Of a stretch of 64,000 nucleotides of DNA, positions 31,861-44,611 are shown in pieces (position 1 is the stretch's first letter; the number at the start of each line of letters is the position of its first letter). The notes beneath the pieces were generated by a model. The model was not told where the DNA came from, did no database searches, and saw only the letters and a program-made list of their open reading frames with translations. Origin of the DNA: Apiospora phragmitis. Taxonomy: Eukaryota; Ascomycota; Sordariomycetes; Amphisphaeriales; Apiosporaceae. The translations under genes and the position numbers were made by a program. The stretch lies in assembly GCA_038363925.1 (NCBI GenBank), contig JAQQWL010000009.1, positions 2,046,001 to 2,110,000 on the forward strand. Reading direction: 5' to 3'.

Positions 31861-34816
31861 AGATGGAGATATCAGCCACAGTACGTGGGGTTTTGAGGCA
31901 CAACTGAGGTTGTTTTGCAAGACCCTTGGGGGGGCATAGAGTCTTTAGATGGTCCCTTCTCTTTATATGGGCTAACCAGTCGGGCTGCCACGGATTTAAA
32001 AGACGTTAGCGTAATGTAGAGGGGGCTGTGAATGGACAAGGAACTGAATACACAGTATTACACACAGCGGTGCGGTATCCGAAAGTTGTTTATACATAGT
32101 CACTTACCAATTAGGGCGGAAATTTGTTTGCTTATCGTTTCAGACACAAGGTAAGTATTACCTAGATATTTTCTATTGTATTTCTATAGTCAAGGGAGTT
32201 TAGGTAAATAGATCTTCAAGGTGCAATTCTTTCCCTTTGTCTGCTGATTGGCCGACTACATAGCTATGCAGCAAAGTACATTCATTCCGTAAGTTGACAT
32301 TCCTCATTTGTCTGGAAATATTTAAAGTGGCCATAAATGATTCAAGCTGACTAGGACAAGCCATATGAAGAGGATGCAAGATAATAACTTCAATCAACAG
32401 GGGGGTTATATAATAGCACGTAGAAGGTCGACCTGGTTTCTCAGCGGTGCACACCCTCCTTACCCCTGAACCAACCATTTGCAACTTCTGGTATATGCTC
32501 TTAGAATGCCCGGCTTTCTCGCTGCTCGCTCCGGGCCAACGAAGGATCTGGAATCCAGCATTCCAAAGAAAAAGAAGAAAAAACGTATAATAAGGCTGGA
32601 GTCAGGAGGATTAATGATATACATGGTCGTTACCCTACTAGGACTATAGACAGCATCTTTGGGCATGTGCCTGCCGCCGGGGCTTCGACGTTTCTCGTAT
32701 TGGGAGGGATGAGGAACCGGCTATAGGGGGCGGGCTTATCCGCGCTCCATGGCAGTTGCCGAAAGATTTCCTATACAAACTCACAATGTGGCAGGGCTTG
32801 CCGCGTGGTAGGTCGGGAACGGGACAAGTGACAAAAGCATGCAGCTGGTGATGTTAGCATTATAAGGTATAATCAACCTCAGACATCCCACTGCGCGAAA
32901 TACAACCCAAAGTATTAGCAACCTAGTGCCGTGACGAATCTTGTGGTTCTAAACGGTTGCAGGACGAGTGGCGGGCAGCGGGGGAGTATAAGCTGTCGAG
33001 CAGCGATCGAAACTGCAAAGAAACGGAAGCCGGAATCTTTTAGAGAGTGTTACCTAATTACTCCTCCGCTGCAGATAACGGCTCACATTCCCGGCACGAT
33101 CCCTTGCCAACGACATCCAATAATTTTTCGAGTCTGCCGGCCAAGACTAATTAGTGCTCGTAGGCCATGTCACCCCACCTGGGCAAAGATGCGCTGGACG
33201 ATCTGAGTGTGGAGAGCAGGCCGGCCGTAAGATAAGGGCCGATATGCCTTTTTCTTCTCTTTGAAGCCGAAAAATCATCGTTGATAGGATACATTGATCT
33301 GCAGCAGGAGTTTGTCGTTCGGGAGAGAGAAAAGATCGGGTTCGAGTGCGAACTCCAGGATAAGATTTGTCGTTGATATGCTGCGCTGCTGTCTCTGGCT
33401 ACTCGGGCCATTTACTATTAGTTCCTCCGGTACGGCCATCGTGTCCCACTTTCGCGTATTTCCCAATGGGGCCGGGGTAAGTCCAAGGCACAATCCCGCC
33501 TTCCCGCCTCACGTGGGGAGATTGCGAACCTAATATGAACGTGGGGGATGCACGGCGGAGGGGCGGGTTGAGTCGTGTGTTTGTTTACCCGGGGGTGGTG
33601 TGCCAGGGGTTGGTTGTTTTCGTGGGCCCCCCTCTAAAAGATCCTTACCTTGACTATATCGCTACCCGCTAACCTTATCCATGGCAGCCGGTACTACTGT
33701 AGTTTGTCTCATTTCTTTCTCCGGACGAATTCTCGAGGTACCGATGGGTAGGATACATCTTAGAAAGAAAAACTGCTGCAGTAGTAGTAGGTAAGGTAGA
33801 TACGGTTTTGATGACCAAAAATGTTGCCAATAGGAATCTTGGGGGATTCCAGAATGATAAGGATCGACATTGCTGTTCCTTCGAATGACACTCTGCCCAC
33901 GGGCTACTTTACACGGTGCACGGATCGCTATATCGTGCATTTAATACTACATACCTCGACCTGTGTACTAATAGTGCCTGGCACCACCACTGCAGGTTAC
34001 TGACTAGCGCCCCTGCAAGCTTATCATCCCATCTCCAAAGCTTGTCGGCATATAGCCTTGGCCATGATCTTATCTTTGTGGCATCCCATCACATCCCGTA
34101 GTGGGAAGTATAATATCAACATGATAGGAGTCATTCGAGCTGTCACAGGCAGACAGGTAGTATGGGTAGGAGGCCAAATAGATAGGCAACTTAAGCTACT
34201 CGTCCAATCCAGCCGTGACATGCATTTGTGTCCCATTCCATGTTGTGACGACAAGCAACTGCACTTGTGTTTCTGAAACGCGCTTTCCTAGTTGAAGTGC
34301 TTTCCATTACATAACCTTCGTATCGTAGCAACCCTCGCCTGCCAGGAACGCTCCGTCCCCCCCCCCCCCCGGCCAACCATGAGTGATTTAAGTTAACCTT
34401 AGGTGCACAAGCATTGAACGAGATGCCCCCTCTATATAGCAGTGCAACCGAATTCAGCCATCCTGACTCGGGAAGAAGTATGCCAAGAACGGAAAAGGGC
34501 CATTTTCGGCGTAGCCTGCTCCATCCCTGTAGATAACGGCTCACCTAGATGCATTCTCGACGTCCACTTGCAAACCGAACGGGCGAATACACCAACGTCT
34601 GCCATCATGCTCGATGACCACCGCTGTAAATCATGGCTGCAGTTTCGACGGCCACGATGCGTCTAAACGGGAGCTTCGCAATGCTGGGATCCGGACACCG
34701 AGATCGAGAGGAATACAAAAGCTCGACGTGGCTCGGAGAGGTTATGGTTGGAAGGACTCATCCCTCACTGGCAACTTCATCAAGCCGCTGCAGTTCATCT
34801 CAAGCCAATCCGCAAG
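31861..34816. other. Intergenic, no gene seen (3 kb)
   Basis: Frames are short and without motifs. Contains a C14 homopolymer at 34357-34370. The last few hundred bases are the promoter side of the copper amine oxidase. Confidence 0.4.
34357..34370 (+). repeat. C14 homopolymer
   Basis: Fourteen consecutive C in the amine oxidase upstream region. Its length is likely unreliable in assembly. Confidence 0.85.
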
Positions 34817-37623
34817 ATGGGACGTTTCTTCCTCGCTTCTCTGCCGCTTCTGGGCTCTCTGGTCTCTGGTCTTCCCGGGCCACATGCTCCGTTGCAGCCA
34901 GTGTCCGAGTTGCGCCTGCCACTCCAGCGCCGTGTCACTGATAACGGTACCTGTGTAATCGCACAGCCCACTACGCAGGCTCCCCACAAAAACGTATGGG
35001 CGGGTCTCACCAATCGTGAGCTGTCCGATGCCATCACCTTCCTGTTCAAAGATAAGGAGCTGAACCTGACCGAGGATGGTGGGAAGTGAGTGTTCATCCC
35101 GTCCCGTCTGCACGCAGGACATGACACATGACGCAAGAAGCTTGCACTGACCACTCCGAAGCTGGGACAACCGAATGCTTGCCATCGACCTGCTGCAGCC
35201 CAACAAGACCGCCGTCCTTCCGTTTGTGGCTGGAACGGGACCCGCTCCTCCAGTCTATGCCCGTGTCAACCTCCTGTTCGGCGCCACTGAAGAGCCGTAC
35301 ATGGAAGAATTTGTAGTGGGACCACTTCCGCTCTCCGACTCTACCGTCGTGCACCCCCTCAGCTTCTTCTCCAACAGGCAGAAAGGCAGCAAGATCCGTG
35401 TTCACGATGCCGACTTTGCTACCGACGGTGATCTTTCCAAGGCTTTTCTGACTGAAGCTGCCGATGTCCTAAAGATCCTTTGGAACGTGGTATGTTGAGT
35501 CCTGCCCACTCCTGCGTTATTCCGAAGCCGGCTGTCTATAGTTGGCCACCCTACTGACTGTTTTTCTCATCGCCAGGGTCCCGATGGTGTTCAGCTTGTT
35601 TCTTCTTCGCCTGTGCAGGTCGAGAACGGCCAAGTGACCACGTGGTACGGTGTCGAGGGAAAGCCGAAGAAGATTTACGACACGGGCACGTTGCTTCCGT
35701 TGGGCCTCTACATCAGGGCCAATATCACTGGTCGTGACACTTCGAAATGGGCTGTCGACGGCTGGCTGTACAACGACATCCTCTACAGCAGCCTCGATGA
35801 ATTCCGCAAGGCAGTAACGGCTCCTGGCTTCAAGACTCTGGGTGGCGGCGTGGACGGTGCTTGGTCTCAGCTGGAGAGAAACGGCGATGACCTGCCCTTC
35901 GATGACCTGCAGCCCCCTACCCTTGTCCAGCCCGGCGCTAAGCGCTTCTCGGTCGACACGGAGAACAACTTCGTCTCCTGGATGGACTTCACCTTCTTCG
36001 TCTCCGACAGCCGCGATCTGGGCGTCAGGCTCTTCGACATCCGGTTCAAGGGCAAGAGGATCCTCTACGAGCTCGGCATGGAGGAGGCCATGGCGCACTA
36101 TGCTGGCCAGGACCCGATTCAATCCGGCGCTGTGTTTCTCGACACCTATTTTGGCGGGTTCGGCGGCCAGATGGTTTCCCTCGTCAACGGCTACGACTGT
36201 CCTGCCTACTCGACCTACCTCAACACGACCTACGTCGATGGCACAACCCGTAAAGTTCGACCCAATGGTATCTGCTTGTTCGAGTCCGACCCAGGTTTAC
36301 CCTATCCAGAGGCATTCGGGTACTGGCTACACCAGTATCACCAAGAACGTCGTGTTCACGCTTCGCACTGTCACCACGGCTGGCAACTACGACTACATGA
36401 CATCGTACGACTTCCACATGGACGGCTCCGTCACCATCCACGTCAGGGCTTCCGGGTTCATCCAGAGTGCCTTCTACGCAAACAATGAGGAGTATGGCTT
36501 CAAGATCCATGATGACCTCTCCGGTTCCATGCACGACCACGTCATCACCTTCAAGGCCGACTTCGACATTCTGGGAGAGAAGAACTCCCTGCAGAAGGTC
36601 GAATTCGTGCCGACTACTGAAACGTGAGTACCAACAGAATCATCTTAACGGGGATTTGCCACTAACGAGACCTTGCAGCTACCACTGGAACGACAACAAG
36701 CCCCGTAACACCATGAAGGCCAAGAAGTCTTTCATCACCAACGAAGACGACGCCAAGATCAACTGGGAAACCAACTCGCCCAGCATCTACGCGGTTGTCA
36801 ACAAGGATGAGTTGAACAAGTTTGGAGAGGCTCCTGGATACAGGATCCACCCCGGTAAGTACATATCGAGGACAAAGCGGCCCTGGCTCCTAGGCGACTT
36901 ATCCTATTCTTCTCCTTATTTGCATGTGGATGCGCACTAACATGTTCTCGTTAGCCGCCGGTGTCATCCACCTCACTGTCAAGGATTCATCAGTTGCAGG
37001 CAATGCGCTCAACGTGGCTAACCACCACTTGTACGCGACCAAGTTCAAGGACACCGAAGTCCGCGCATCGAGCCCTTACAACCTGCTCGATGTCGAAGAT
37101 CCCCTGGTTGACTTTGCGAAGTTCCAGGACAGCGAGTCCCTTGACCAGGAAGACCTGTAAGTATCTGGGCAGCCTATTCACTACGACCCCCTGATCGATG
37201 AACTCATTACTGACACACCTTACGATAGTGTTCTCTGGTTCAACCTGGGCATGCATCACATTCCGCATACTGGTGATTTGCCGAACACCGTGTTCTCAAC
37301 GGCGCACACTGCAATGCTCATTGAGCCGTTCAACTACCTCGCGGGCTCCCCCCACCGTGCAACGAAGCAGATGGTCCAGCTCACTTCCAAGAACGGCACC
37401 ACTGCCATCACCAGGTACGGGGCCACTCCGGCCAACTGTGCTGTCGACTCGGTAAGTTTCTCTTCTTCTTCTGTTGCACTCTTTCCCCCTTGACGATACT
37501 CCTGAGCTAACAGGAAACGTACTCTAGTCTCAATTCAACCCCAAGCCTGATGAAAACTGGAGCGCCACGATTGCCATTCGCAAGAACCCGTACGATGGCT
37601 CGCAGCCTGACCACATCGGCTAG
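34817..37623 (+). CDS. Secreted copper amine oxidase (TPQ enzyme)
   Basis: Oxidises primary amines to aldehydes with release of NH3 and H2O2. Seven exons: 34817-35085, 35162-35489, 35577-36623, 36679-36854, 36955-37156, 37229-37451, 37528-37623, all with clean GT-AG borders. Signal peptide MGRFFLASLPLLGSLVSGLPG. Key motifs: FLDTYFGGFG with the catalytic-base Asp; DCPAYSTYL; the cofactor motif TAGNYDY, whose first Tyr becomes topaquinone; copper-ligand region GMHHIPHTGDLPNT; C-terminal FNPKPDENW. One extra T in the TTT run near 36297 breaks the frame between SDPG and YPIQRHS; corrected length 779 aa. Likely extracellular use of amines as a nitrogen source, and H2O2 production. Confidence 0.95.
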
Positions 37624-38628
37624 AGGACTCTTCCAGCCTTCCTTAGCGAACCCGTCGAAAGAGAGACGATGCAAGAAGGGGGCACCGCATTCTATGGTCA
37701 GGAGAACTGTCTCTAGTGATGGAAATGGGTCTCCAGACGATAATGTGTGGAAACCCAAGGTGGAAGAACGACGACAACATATTGGCATTCGAAGCCCTAT
37801 GAGGGTGTTTTCTAGACGCGATTCCAGTTCGCTTCAGCGTGGTCAAGCCACGGATTGTGGTGTTTGGCTTCTTTGGTTATTCTCGTTCAACCATGTTATC
37901 ATGACTTCTATTCGTAGTATATAATTTACAAAACTTTTACTTTGAAACGTGCTATAGCTGTTGGTTACTCGAGGCTTCCAGGTTCCCTTTCTCTGTATGA
38001 TTAAATCTGAGGTATAAGATGTCGGGCAACAATATATCTTTTTTTCTTACTTGCTGTGAGAATCGATAAAGCCGGCCATGAGTTATGTTGCTAGTACCAG
38101 TTGGTAGATGGCCACCGGCTGCCTTACGTAGCTGTCAGGATCATTCCCCTGATTAAAGGGGTTAGGTAGGGATATGAACCAATCAAAAGCAACTTCAGGG
38201 TTGCTTACGGCATCGTCCAACATATCGCCACCTGGCGGCCATACATAAAATGCCCCTACCTTTACATGAATATGCGGGGCAAGGCCGCCACGATCAGCAG
38301 AGGATTGAATCCTTTGACACCCACCACATTGACACCTTCCCCACGCTACAGTAGCTCCTACATACTTACTACTTGCAAGTTGTAGGCTAATATCACAGTT
38401 AGCTGGGCCTACAGAAAACGACACCATCTTGATCCTCTCGAGGCAAAGTGAGAAAGTACAATGTCACAAAGGGGTGGGACATCAGGCCGGCTGCCGGTGG
38501 GTAAGTTTGCGCGCCTGCGTTGTATACACACTGTCACATACCTACAACCGGAAGATTTGCGTTCGACGGCTAACGATGGATGACGTAATGCAGTCACCAA
38601 GCTGACCGGACCCCAGTGGTGTTCATCA
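37624..38628. other. Intergenic, no gene seen
   Basis: 3' flank of the amine oxidase. A 114-codon minus frame from 38427 to 38083 has no recognisable motif and no signal peptide; I regard it as chance. Confidence 0.35.
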
Positions 38629-38970
38629 TCATCGCAAGCAGGGAGTGGCCAAACCCAAGGCGGCGGCGACGACGAACCAGCCACGGAAGACCGCAGGGGC
38701 CAGACGGTGGCCGGCGAGGGTGGCGCACAGGCAGCCAATAATAGTACCGACGGAAAGGCCTGTCCGGAGGAGGAGTGGGATCTCGTGACGAACCCGGGGC
38801 ACGAGGCCGACAACGAGACGGACAACTCGCGCGTGGCTCGGGGTCCCGGGTGGTCGTGCGGGTTCAATATGGAGGTTGGCAGGGGCGACTGGAGGCTCTC
38901 CCTGCTGAGCTGGGAAAAGCGTGTCGGCAGCCAGGTGCAAGGGAAGCTTCCTGAGTGTAGCCATGCACAA
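38629..38970 (-). CDS. Doubtful membrane-type reading frame (113 aa)
   Basis: The second half (RHEIPLLLRTGLSVGTIIGCLCATLAGHRLAPAVFRGWFVVAAALGLATPCLR) is hydrophobic and has strongly C-ending codons like real genes nearby, but the first half is less convincing and no family is recognised. It may be an exon of a larger membrane protein or a relic. Reported with low confidence because codon use is the only support. Confidence 0.25.
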   Translation of the reverse strand: MCMATLRKLPLHLAADTLFPAQQGEPPVAPANLHIEPARPPGTPSHARVVRLVVGLVPRVRHEIPLLLRTGLSVGTIIGCLCATLAGHRLAPAVFRGWFVVAAALGLATPCLR

Positions 38971-39522
38971 AAATAAGAGCGCAGAGCCGTAGGGGTTTCA
39001 GAAAATTGTTGCAGAACGACAGTACGATTCGGGAGATGGTCGTCTTGATATGCAGTGCTGCATGAGGCGACGTTGACTTAGAGCTCAGGTGGCGCCAGTT
39101 CATGCTAGATCTCTCCTTTCCTCATTGGTTCCCTTGTCGCCGTAGCGCATTATAGTTTCAAGCCACACCACGCAGCTTGGTGACCGGCTGCTCGGATCCA
39201 CCTTCTACGAACAGGCATCTGGCACGAGACTAGGAGGTCAATGGGGGGAAAGCCAGTAAGAAACGTCGAGTCTATTGATAAGTCTCTTATTGAACACAAG
39301 TAAGAAAAGAGGTCGTGGCCTCGTATGGTACCCATCCTAAAATAATCCAACAATGCAACTGATGGTCGTTCATTCATCTCCCTCCGACCCGATGCCAATA
39401 TCTCACAGCTGCGAATCTCAAATGCGCTTGTTGCCGTCCGCCGATAACGAAAGAGGTTCGACCGCGTCCTGAGCTTGCCCTCAGGTAGCCGACACCATAG
39501 GTTCTCCCTCGCCTCGGCTTGC
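38971..39522. other. Intergenic, 3' flank of the CYSTM gene
   Basis: No coding or RNA feature recognised. Confidence 0.35.
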
Positions 39523-40093
39523 CTAACAGCAGTCGCAACACTCTAGACAACATTCACACGATTCGCCGCAGAGCCAACAGCAGCACAATGTCGCCAGACT
39601 ACGATGGTAGAGCCGAGGTTAGTACAGGACCATGCGACCGCTCCGAAGACATGACAGATCGGAGACGGGCTGGGGGAAGGGACTCACCATCCGTAAAGGC
39701 AGCCGTGGCTCTTTTCTTGCTGCGGGGGAGGCGGGGGTTGTTGCTGGTAGTACATCTAAGGCATCAAAAGTCAGACTTATTTGTGCTTGTGGCGACCGCG
39801 AATCGAGACAGATTGGTCGAGTTCGCGGCTCGGGTAACCCGGCAGAACAACGCTATCGGTCCTTCCCAAGCGAGGAGAAAAGACCCCGTATACGAAGGGA
39901 GGACGTAGCGATGTCGCAAGGCGGTGCTCAACATACCGGCTGCTGGGGAGGAGGATAAGGACTGTGGGACAGTTAGCTCAAGGCCCTTCCACATACAGGG
40001 TCACTGCTGTTATTGAAGCGCGAGGGGGGACACGAACCCTGGGGCGTATCCTTGAGGGGGAGGGCCCTGCTGATAGTAGTCCTGCTGAGACAT
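39523..40093 (-). CDS. CYSTM-type cysteine-rich membrane peptide (74 aa)
   Basis: Four tiny exons: 40038-40093, 39937-39961 (25 nt), 39688-39755 and 39523-39598. Introns have donors GTTCGT, GTATGT and GTGAGT, and all phases fit. The peptide starts MSQQDYYQQGPPPQGYAPG, continues Gln/Pro/Tyr-rich (MYYQQQPPPPPQQEKSHG), and ends in a cysteine-packed helix GCLYGCLATLCCCWLCGESC then ECCLECCDCC. This is the layout of the CYSTM family (cysteine-rich C-terminal membrane module after a disordered Gln/Pro/Tyr N-terminus), linked in fungi and plants to stress tolerance. Too split to appear as a long frame; the Cys-rich end after splicing makes the call convincing. Probably plasma membrane associated. Confidence 0.85.
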
Positions 40094-41987
40094 GGTGCCG
40101 GTAGATGTATGATGGTCTTCTGGATCGCAAACGCACGTTCGGTAAAGTTTCAATGCGGGAATGTGTTAAGACGTATGTTGCAGGAAGTCAGAACAGACGG
40201 CGGTTTGAGGTCGGTGGACTTTTTGTTTGGATGGTTTGTGGCGGTGCTTTTGTCGCGAAGTCTGACAGAGGAAACGCCAGCGAAAGTGATGACAAGAAGA
40301 GTAAGTAGAAATAAGGGTTCGATCGGGGGCCAGTGGAGATGGGGTTGTTGGGAAATAGGGGACGCGGAAAACACGGGCAAGCGGGCGAAGTCGCGCAGCA
40401 ATGGCCCTCCCACAGCCCGGGACGCCGAGGGGGGGCCAGGGTCTTTGGGGTGTGAATCGTGATATGGCAGAGGCGCATTTGGAAACTCAATATGACCGCC
40501 GAGACCAGAGGCCGCGCAATTCCGAGCCACAACTTGTTCCTGCTGCCGGGGCATGATTGGCTGCATCGTCACTCGGCATGCTTGGGTCGCCTGGGCGCGT
40601 CTCGCTGACGGCTCTGCGCCCCCGTCCATCCTTGTCAGACTGATACATGGCGTGCCGACTGCCGTCCAGATGGGGTGTTGGATTTCTTGGCTGGTCCCGT
40701 CACCCCAGATCCTCAAATTACACAGCCCACAACAATCGGCATCCACTACCCGCAGCGACGGGATGCATATAAAGGGCGGGACGACATTGTCGCATACTGT
40801 ACATAGGGGTAGTCGTTTGCTTCTTTCGATTCCGGGATCCGCTGCTACTGCCTGCTTGCTGCTCTTCCTATTTGTTTGGCAGCTTGGACGAGGACGCTAT
40901 CAGCTTGGACTATGCCCCGCATGAGCTGGATGCGAATCGCACAGACACCTAAAGTATCGACGTGGTCATGAATGGGAAGCGATTGGACGGAATCAACGGG
41001 CTTCCCTCACACGTGCAATCGAAGACATCGGATGCAACTCGATTGTGGCATTCTCAAAACGCAACCGTTGGACGGGAACATCCGCTTTTAGACGTTTGCT
41101 AGGATGGCCGGCGTTTAGTTCGCTTTGGACATTGGACGAAGGACGGTAATAAGCCATTGCATGTATGTACGACGTATGTATGTACATAAGTGAGCCCGCA
41201 TGGTGCAAGCCCCCGCCATTATTGGGCTACTGGACGAAAGCAATTGATGCGCATCCACTGTTTCTTCCGACACCGAAACTACGAGTTACGGCTACTGTCC
41301 CGGTCGGGCGGACATGTACTCCGCTTATGCGAACGGCGCCTACCTACTTCATACGCTTCGGCTCGGGCTTTAGCGCGTGTTTCTGGCATGCCATTATTAG
41401 ATCCAGTAGCACCTCCCGCCGCAGTGCCAGCAGGACTACACTAAAAGGATATCAGTAAAAAGTTCATCTAATCGATGTAACAGTATTTAAGCTGTATGTT
41501 CCTCCTACACGGTGTGTCGAGCAGAAGGGCTTCAAACATGACTCCGGACTCATCACATGGCTAACGCTCGTATAACAGATGTATCCAATGGAACATCAAG
41601 TACATCAAGTACAGTAATACTCAAGTAAACACTTGAGTAAACAGTGCTAATGGAATAACTGAATTGTACAGCGGTTACTACACTGTTGCTTAGTGGGTGT
41701 AGGTGGGCTATTATTCTGGTTATTCCGGTGTCTTGTTCATGTATTCATTAGATGCAGTCTCAGAGGCCATTTGCATTTATGAAACTTGGGCTAGAGCACC
41801 CAAGTCTATCTCTTCCTATCATCTCTTCCTATCATCTCTTCTTGGTTCCATATCATGAGATTTCTCATCTGAACCAAATTACCATGCTCAACCTCCAGCA
41901 TTATCACTAGTACCAGTCCCTGTACTCCAGCTGTCATCTCCGCCAGTAGGACCACCCTCGGCCTCTCAGCTTTCTTGTTGGCTGCTG
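40094..41987. other. Intergenic, no gene seen
   Basis: Promoter side of the CYSTM gene, then the 3' flank of the CCHC gene. Contains the stem-loop and repeats at 41593-41639 and a (TCTTCCTATCA)n-like short tandem at about 41809-41842. Frames present are short and motif-free. Confidence 0.4.
41593..41639. repeat. 9-bp tandem repeat next to a 9-bp stem-loop
   Basis: ACATCAAGT is repeated twice at 41593-41610. At 41618-41639, TACTCAAGT and ACTTGAGTA are perfect inverted arms with a 4-base loop. It lies about 350 bp past the stop of the CCHC gene, so it could sit in its 3' end or be a small mobile-element scar. Confidence 0.6.
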
Positions 41988-43517
41988 TCAATCCTCGGGG
42001 AACATCCGTTGAAGATAACCGTATTCCGTGGCCTTCTTTTCATCAACAGATATACCGTGATGCTCCATCATGGCCTTTGAGGCACTCATGGCCATTCTCA
42101 TGAGCTCCTGGGTACTTTCGTCGAAGTCGCTAGCCTGCGCTTTGCCAGCCATCTCAAACCGAGTCTTATTGTGAGCCAACGACCCACGAGCCTTAGGAGA
42201 TCCCTGTTGATATACACATGTTAGCTTCGCCGTACTAAGCATGCTATGAGAAAAAGAAAATGGTGAGTGGCGGGAAGCAGGTTAGCAACTTACCTTGGTG
42301 TTATACTTGCAAATGGAACCATGGCCTTGGGGATCCAAGTGACCAGCTTGGCTGCAGGTGTGCTTCCGGTGGCCCTCTTGACCGCATCGGTAACAGTTCA
42401 TAGCAGGCTTCTGAGGGCAGTTCCGGGCTATGTGTCCCTCTTGACTGCAGCGGTAACAATCCACAGCAGACTTTTGAGGGCAGTCCCGGACCATGTGTCC
42501 CTGTTCTCTGCATCTGCGCCAGTTGACCTTTCTCACCTCGGTACAGTCCTTGGCTTTATGGCCTTCTTGCTTACAGTTGTAGCAAGTAAGGTCGCCTTTC
42601 TTGGGCGGCTGGTCACAATCTTTTGCCACATGACTGTCGCTGCCGCAGATCTTGCAAGCAGCTTCCGGGCAGTTCTTGCTGTTATGACCGACTCCCTGAC
42701 ATTCGTTGCACGTCATGGTCTTCGTGCGACAATCCCGCTCTATGTGACCATTCCTGTCGCAATATTTGCAAACGAAGTTGGGGCAATCTGAGGAATTATG
42801 GCTCTGATCGTAGTGCATTCTCAGCAAGTCAAGTGTTCCCTTGAAGTAATGATCCTTTGCCGTCGAGTCGCCAGCGTGAAAAATTTGCACCTCCAGGTCA
42901 AGATCCTCCTTGGACTGAAGGTACTGCTTCAGTTCCTTGAACTGCTTCGTTAATCTGGTGCCGCGCAGAAGATTGTCATCAAGTGCATTAACAATGCGTG
43001 AGAGATTGAAGGTGATGCATGTTGAGCCGCCGTCGAACTCACAACTGGCTCCCTCGCAAAATGTCTGCAGGATTTCATCTGAATGGTGGAATCCAGTCAG
43101 CAAAACAGTTTCATGAACAGAGAACGGGCAGCTTTGGGTCGCATCACTTACTGGTGCCGTCTTTGTCTAAGAACGTTGCCTCGAATGATTTCATGGCATC
43201 CAAATAGAACGTCAGATACCCAAGCCGTTTGTCCGGGACGTTGTAGTACTTGAGTACAGTTCTATGGATCAGTTCCAACTGGAGTCTTGGCAGCATGCCA
43301 TCGGGCCTCAACAAGATTAGGTAAAAGGTGATTCCCTCTTGATCAACATTGCCTACTCTTGACGCAGACTGTATCGTAACCAATGTTAGTGCCAAGCAGT
43401 GGCGAACGTATGACGGATTGATTGACTGACTTCTCTATTTGGATGGCTCATTGGCTTGCCATCAATCTTCAACAAGACTGGAATGGGAACCTTCAGTGCT
43501 TCAGGACCAGCCATCAT
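41988..43517 (-). CDS. CCHC zinc-knuckle protein with novel N-terminal domain (434 aa)
   Basis: Exons 43431-43517, 43152-43368, 42294-43078 and 41988-42203, all GT-AG, give an unbroken 434-aa frame. ATG codons at 43517 and 43514 are adjacent; the first is used. The N-terminal half (about residues 1-220; GITFYLILLRPDGMLPRLQLELIHRTVLKYY, ITFNLSRIVNALDDNLLRG) matches no family I know. Seven CX2CX4HX4C-type knuckles follow (CKYCDRNGHIERDC, CNECQGVGHNSKNC, CKICGSDSHVAKDC, CYNCKQEGHKAKDC, WRRCREQGHMVRDC, CYRCSQEGHIARNC, CYRCGQEGHRKHTC). The fifth has Trp instead of its first Cys. The knuckles resemble those of Gis2/Byr3/CNBP single-strand nucleic-acid binders. Four introns-and-exons structure argues against a retroelement gag gene. 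Confidence 0.82.
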
Positions 43518-44611
43518 GAATATGAGTGTCAACTAATAGCCCACAATGAAGAATGTTGATGTCGCGTAAATATTTTGGGTGTGTGTTGGCAAGAGTAAAG
43601 TTACAGCGAAAGGTTTTGCTGGTGCAAGGCGAAGGGAGCAAAGACCGTGAACCCAAAGTCAAGATAGGTTACATGTAGTTATGTACATACAGTAATGGGG
43701 TCAAAAATCATCAAGGATGGATACTTAGGTGCTTAGGAATGGCCTAAGTCAGGTAAGGGTTACCAGAATATACAAAATAAACCTTGGGGGGCAATGGGTG
43801 AAGTGATTGTGACTGTGAAGTGTCCAGGGGTCTCGGGGCAGACTTAGGTACTATGATTTGGTGTATCACACGAATCACTCGTAGTGAGGACTCAGAAGAC
43901 AACAGGGCATTGATAAGTTGCCGAGAGTATTTTCTGAGCCGAACAAGTTTTTGTTGAAGTAGTCTAGTGATTCTATTCCCGAAGAATGCCTTTTCTTCCT
44001 CGCCTCGACCAGGAGTCCGCATTCTCCTTGTCCCATTAACATCGTAAGAAACCCCTCCCCCCTCCGTCCACCTCCACCGGTGCTCACAGACACTCGAAGA
44101 GAACGACCAGTAATCTAGTAGTCTAGAGAAGTGTTGGGAACATGCCCCCAAGAAAAAGCCAGAAGACGATTTACAAAAAACTTCGATGAAGAAGCAACGA
44201 TAAGGTGTGGACTTTCTGGATATCGAGAGCCACAGCAGCGATCAGGATACGAACTTATGAAAATCACTAATGTGGACATGACGCATAGGGCTTCTGATCG
44301 GATTGTTCTCCGATGCCATATGTTAGGTACTTATGTATGCATTGATCGCCTAAGTTGTGTTTCGCCAGTGGGATCGTTATGGTGACATGAAAAGAGCAGC
44401 CACTGGTGGGAACCTTAATTGTTATTGGCGGAAGGAACTAATGGTTCAAGTCACGACGTACCTGCAGGCGCAATCACTACAAACTTATCTGTTTCCCACT
44501 TCAGACTACGCAATACACATCACCATATTTGCATCGAGAGGTACCCAGGTTTATGGCTTGTTTCTCCAATTACACATTAAAATCGCTCGATTACTACTCA
44601 TACACGCACTT
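43518..44611. other. Intergenic, no gene seen
   Basis: Upstream of the CCHC gene and downstream of the permease gene. A 135-codon minus frame (43744-44151) has no motif and is probably chance. Confidence 0.35.
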
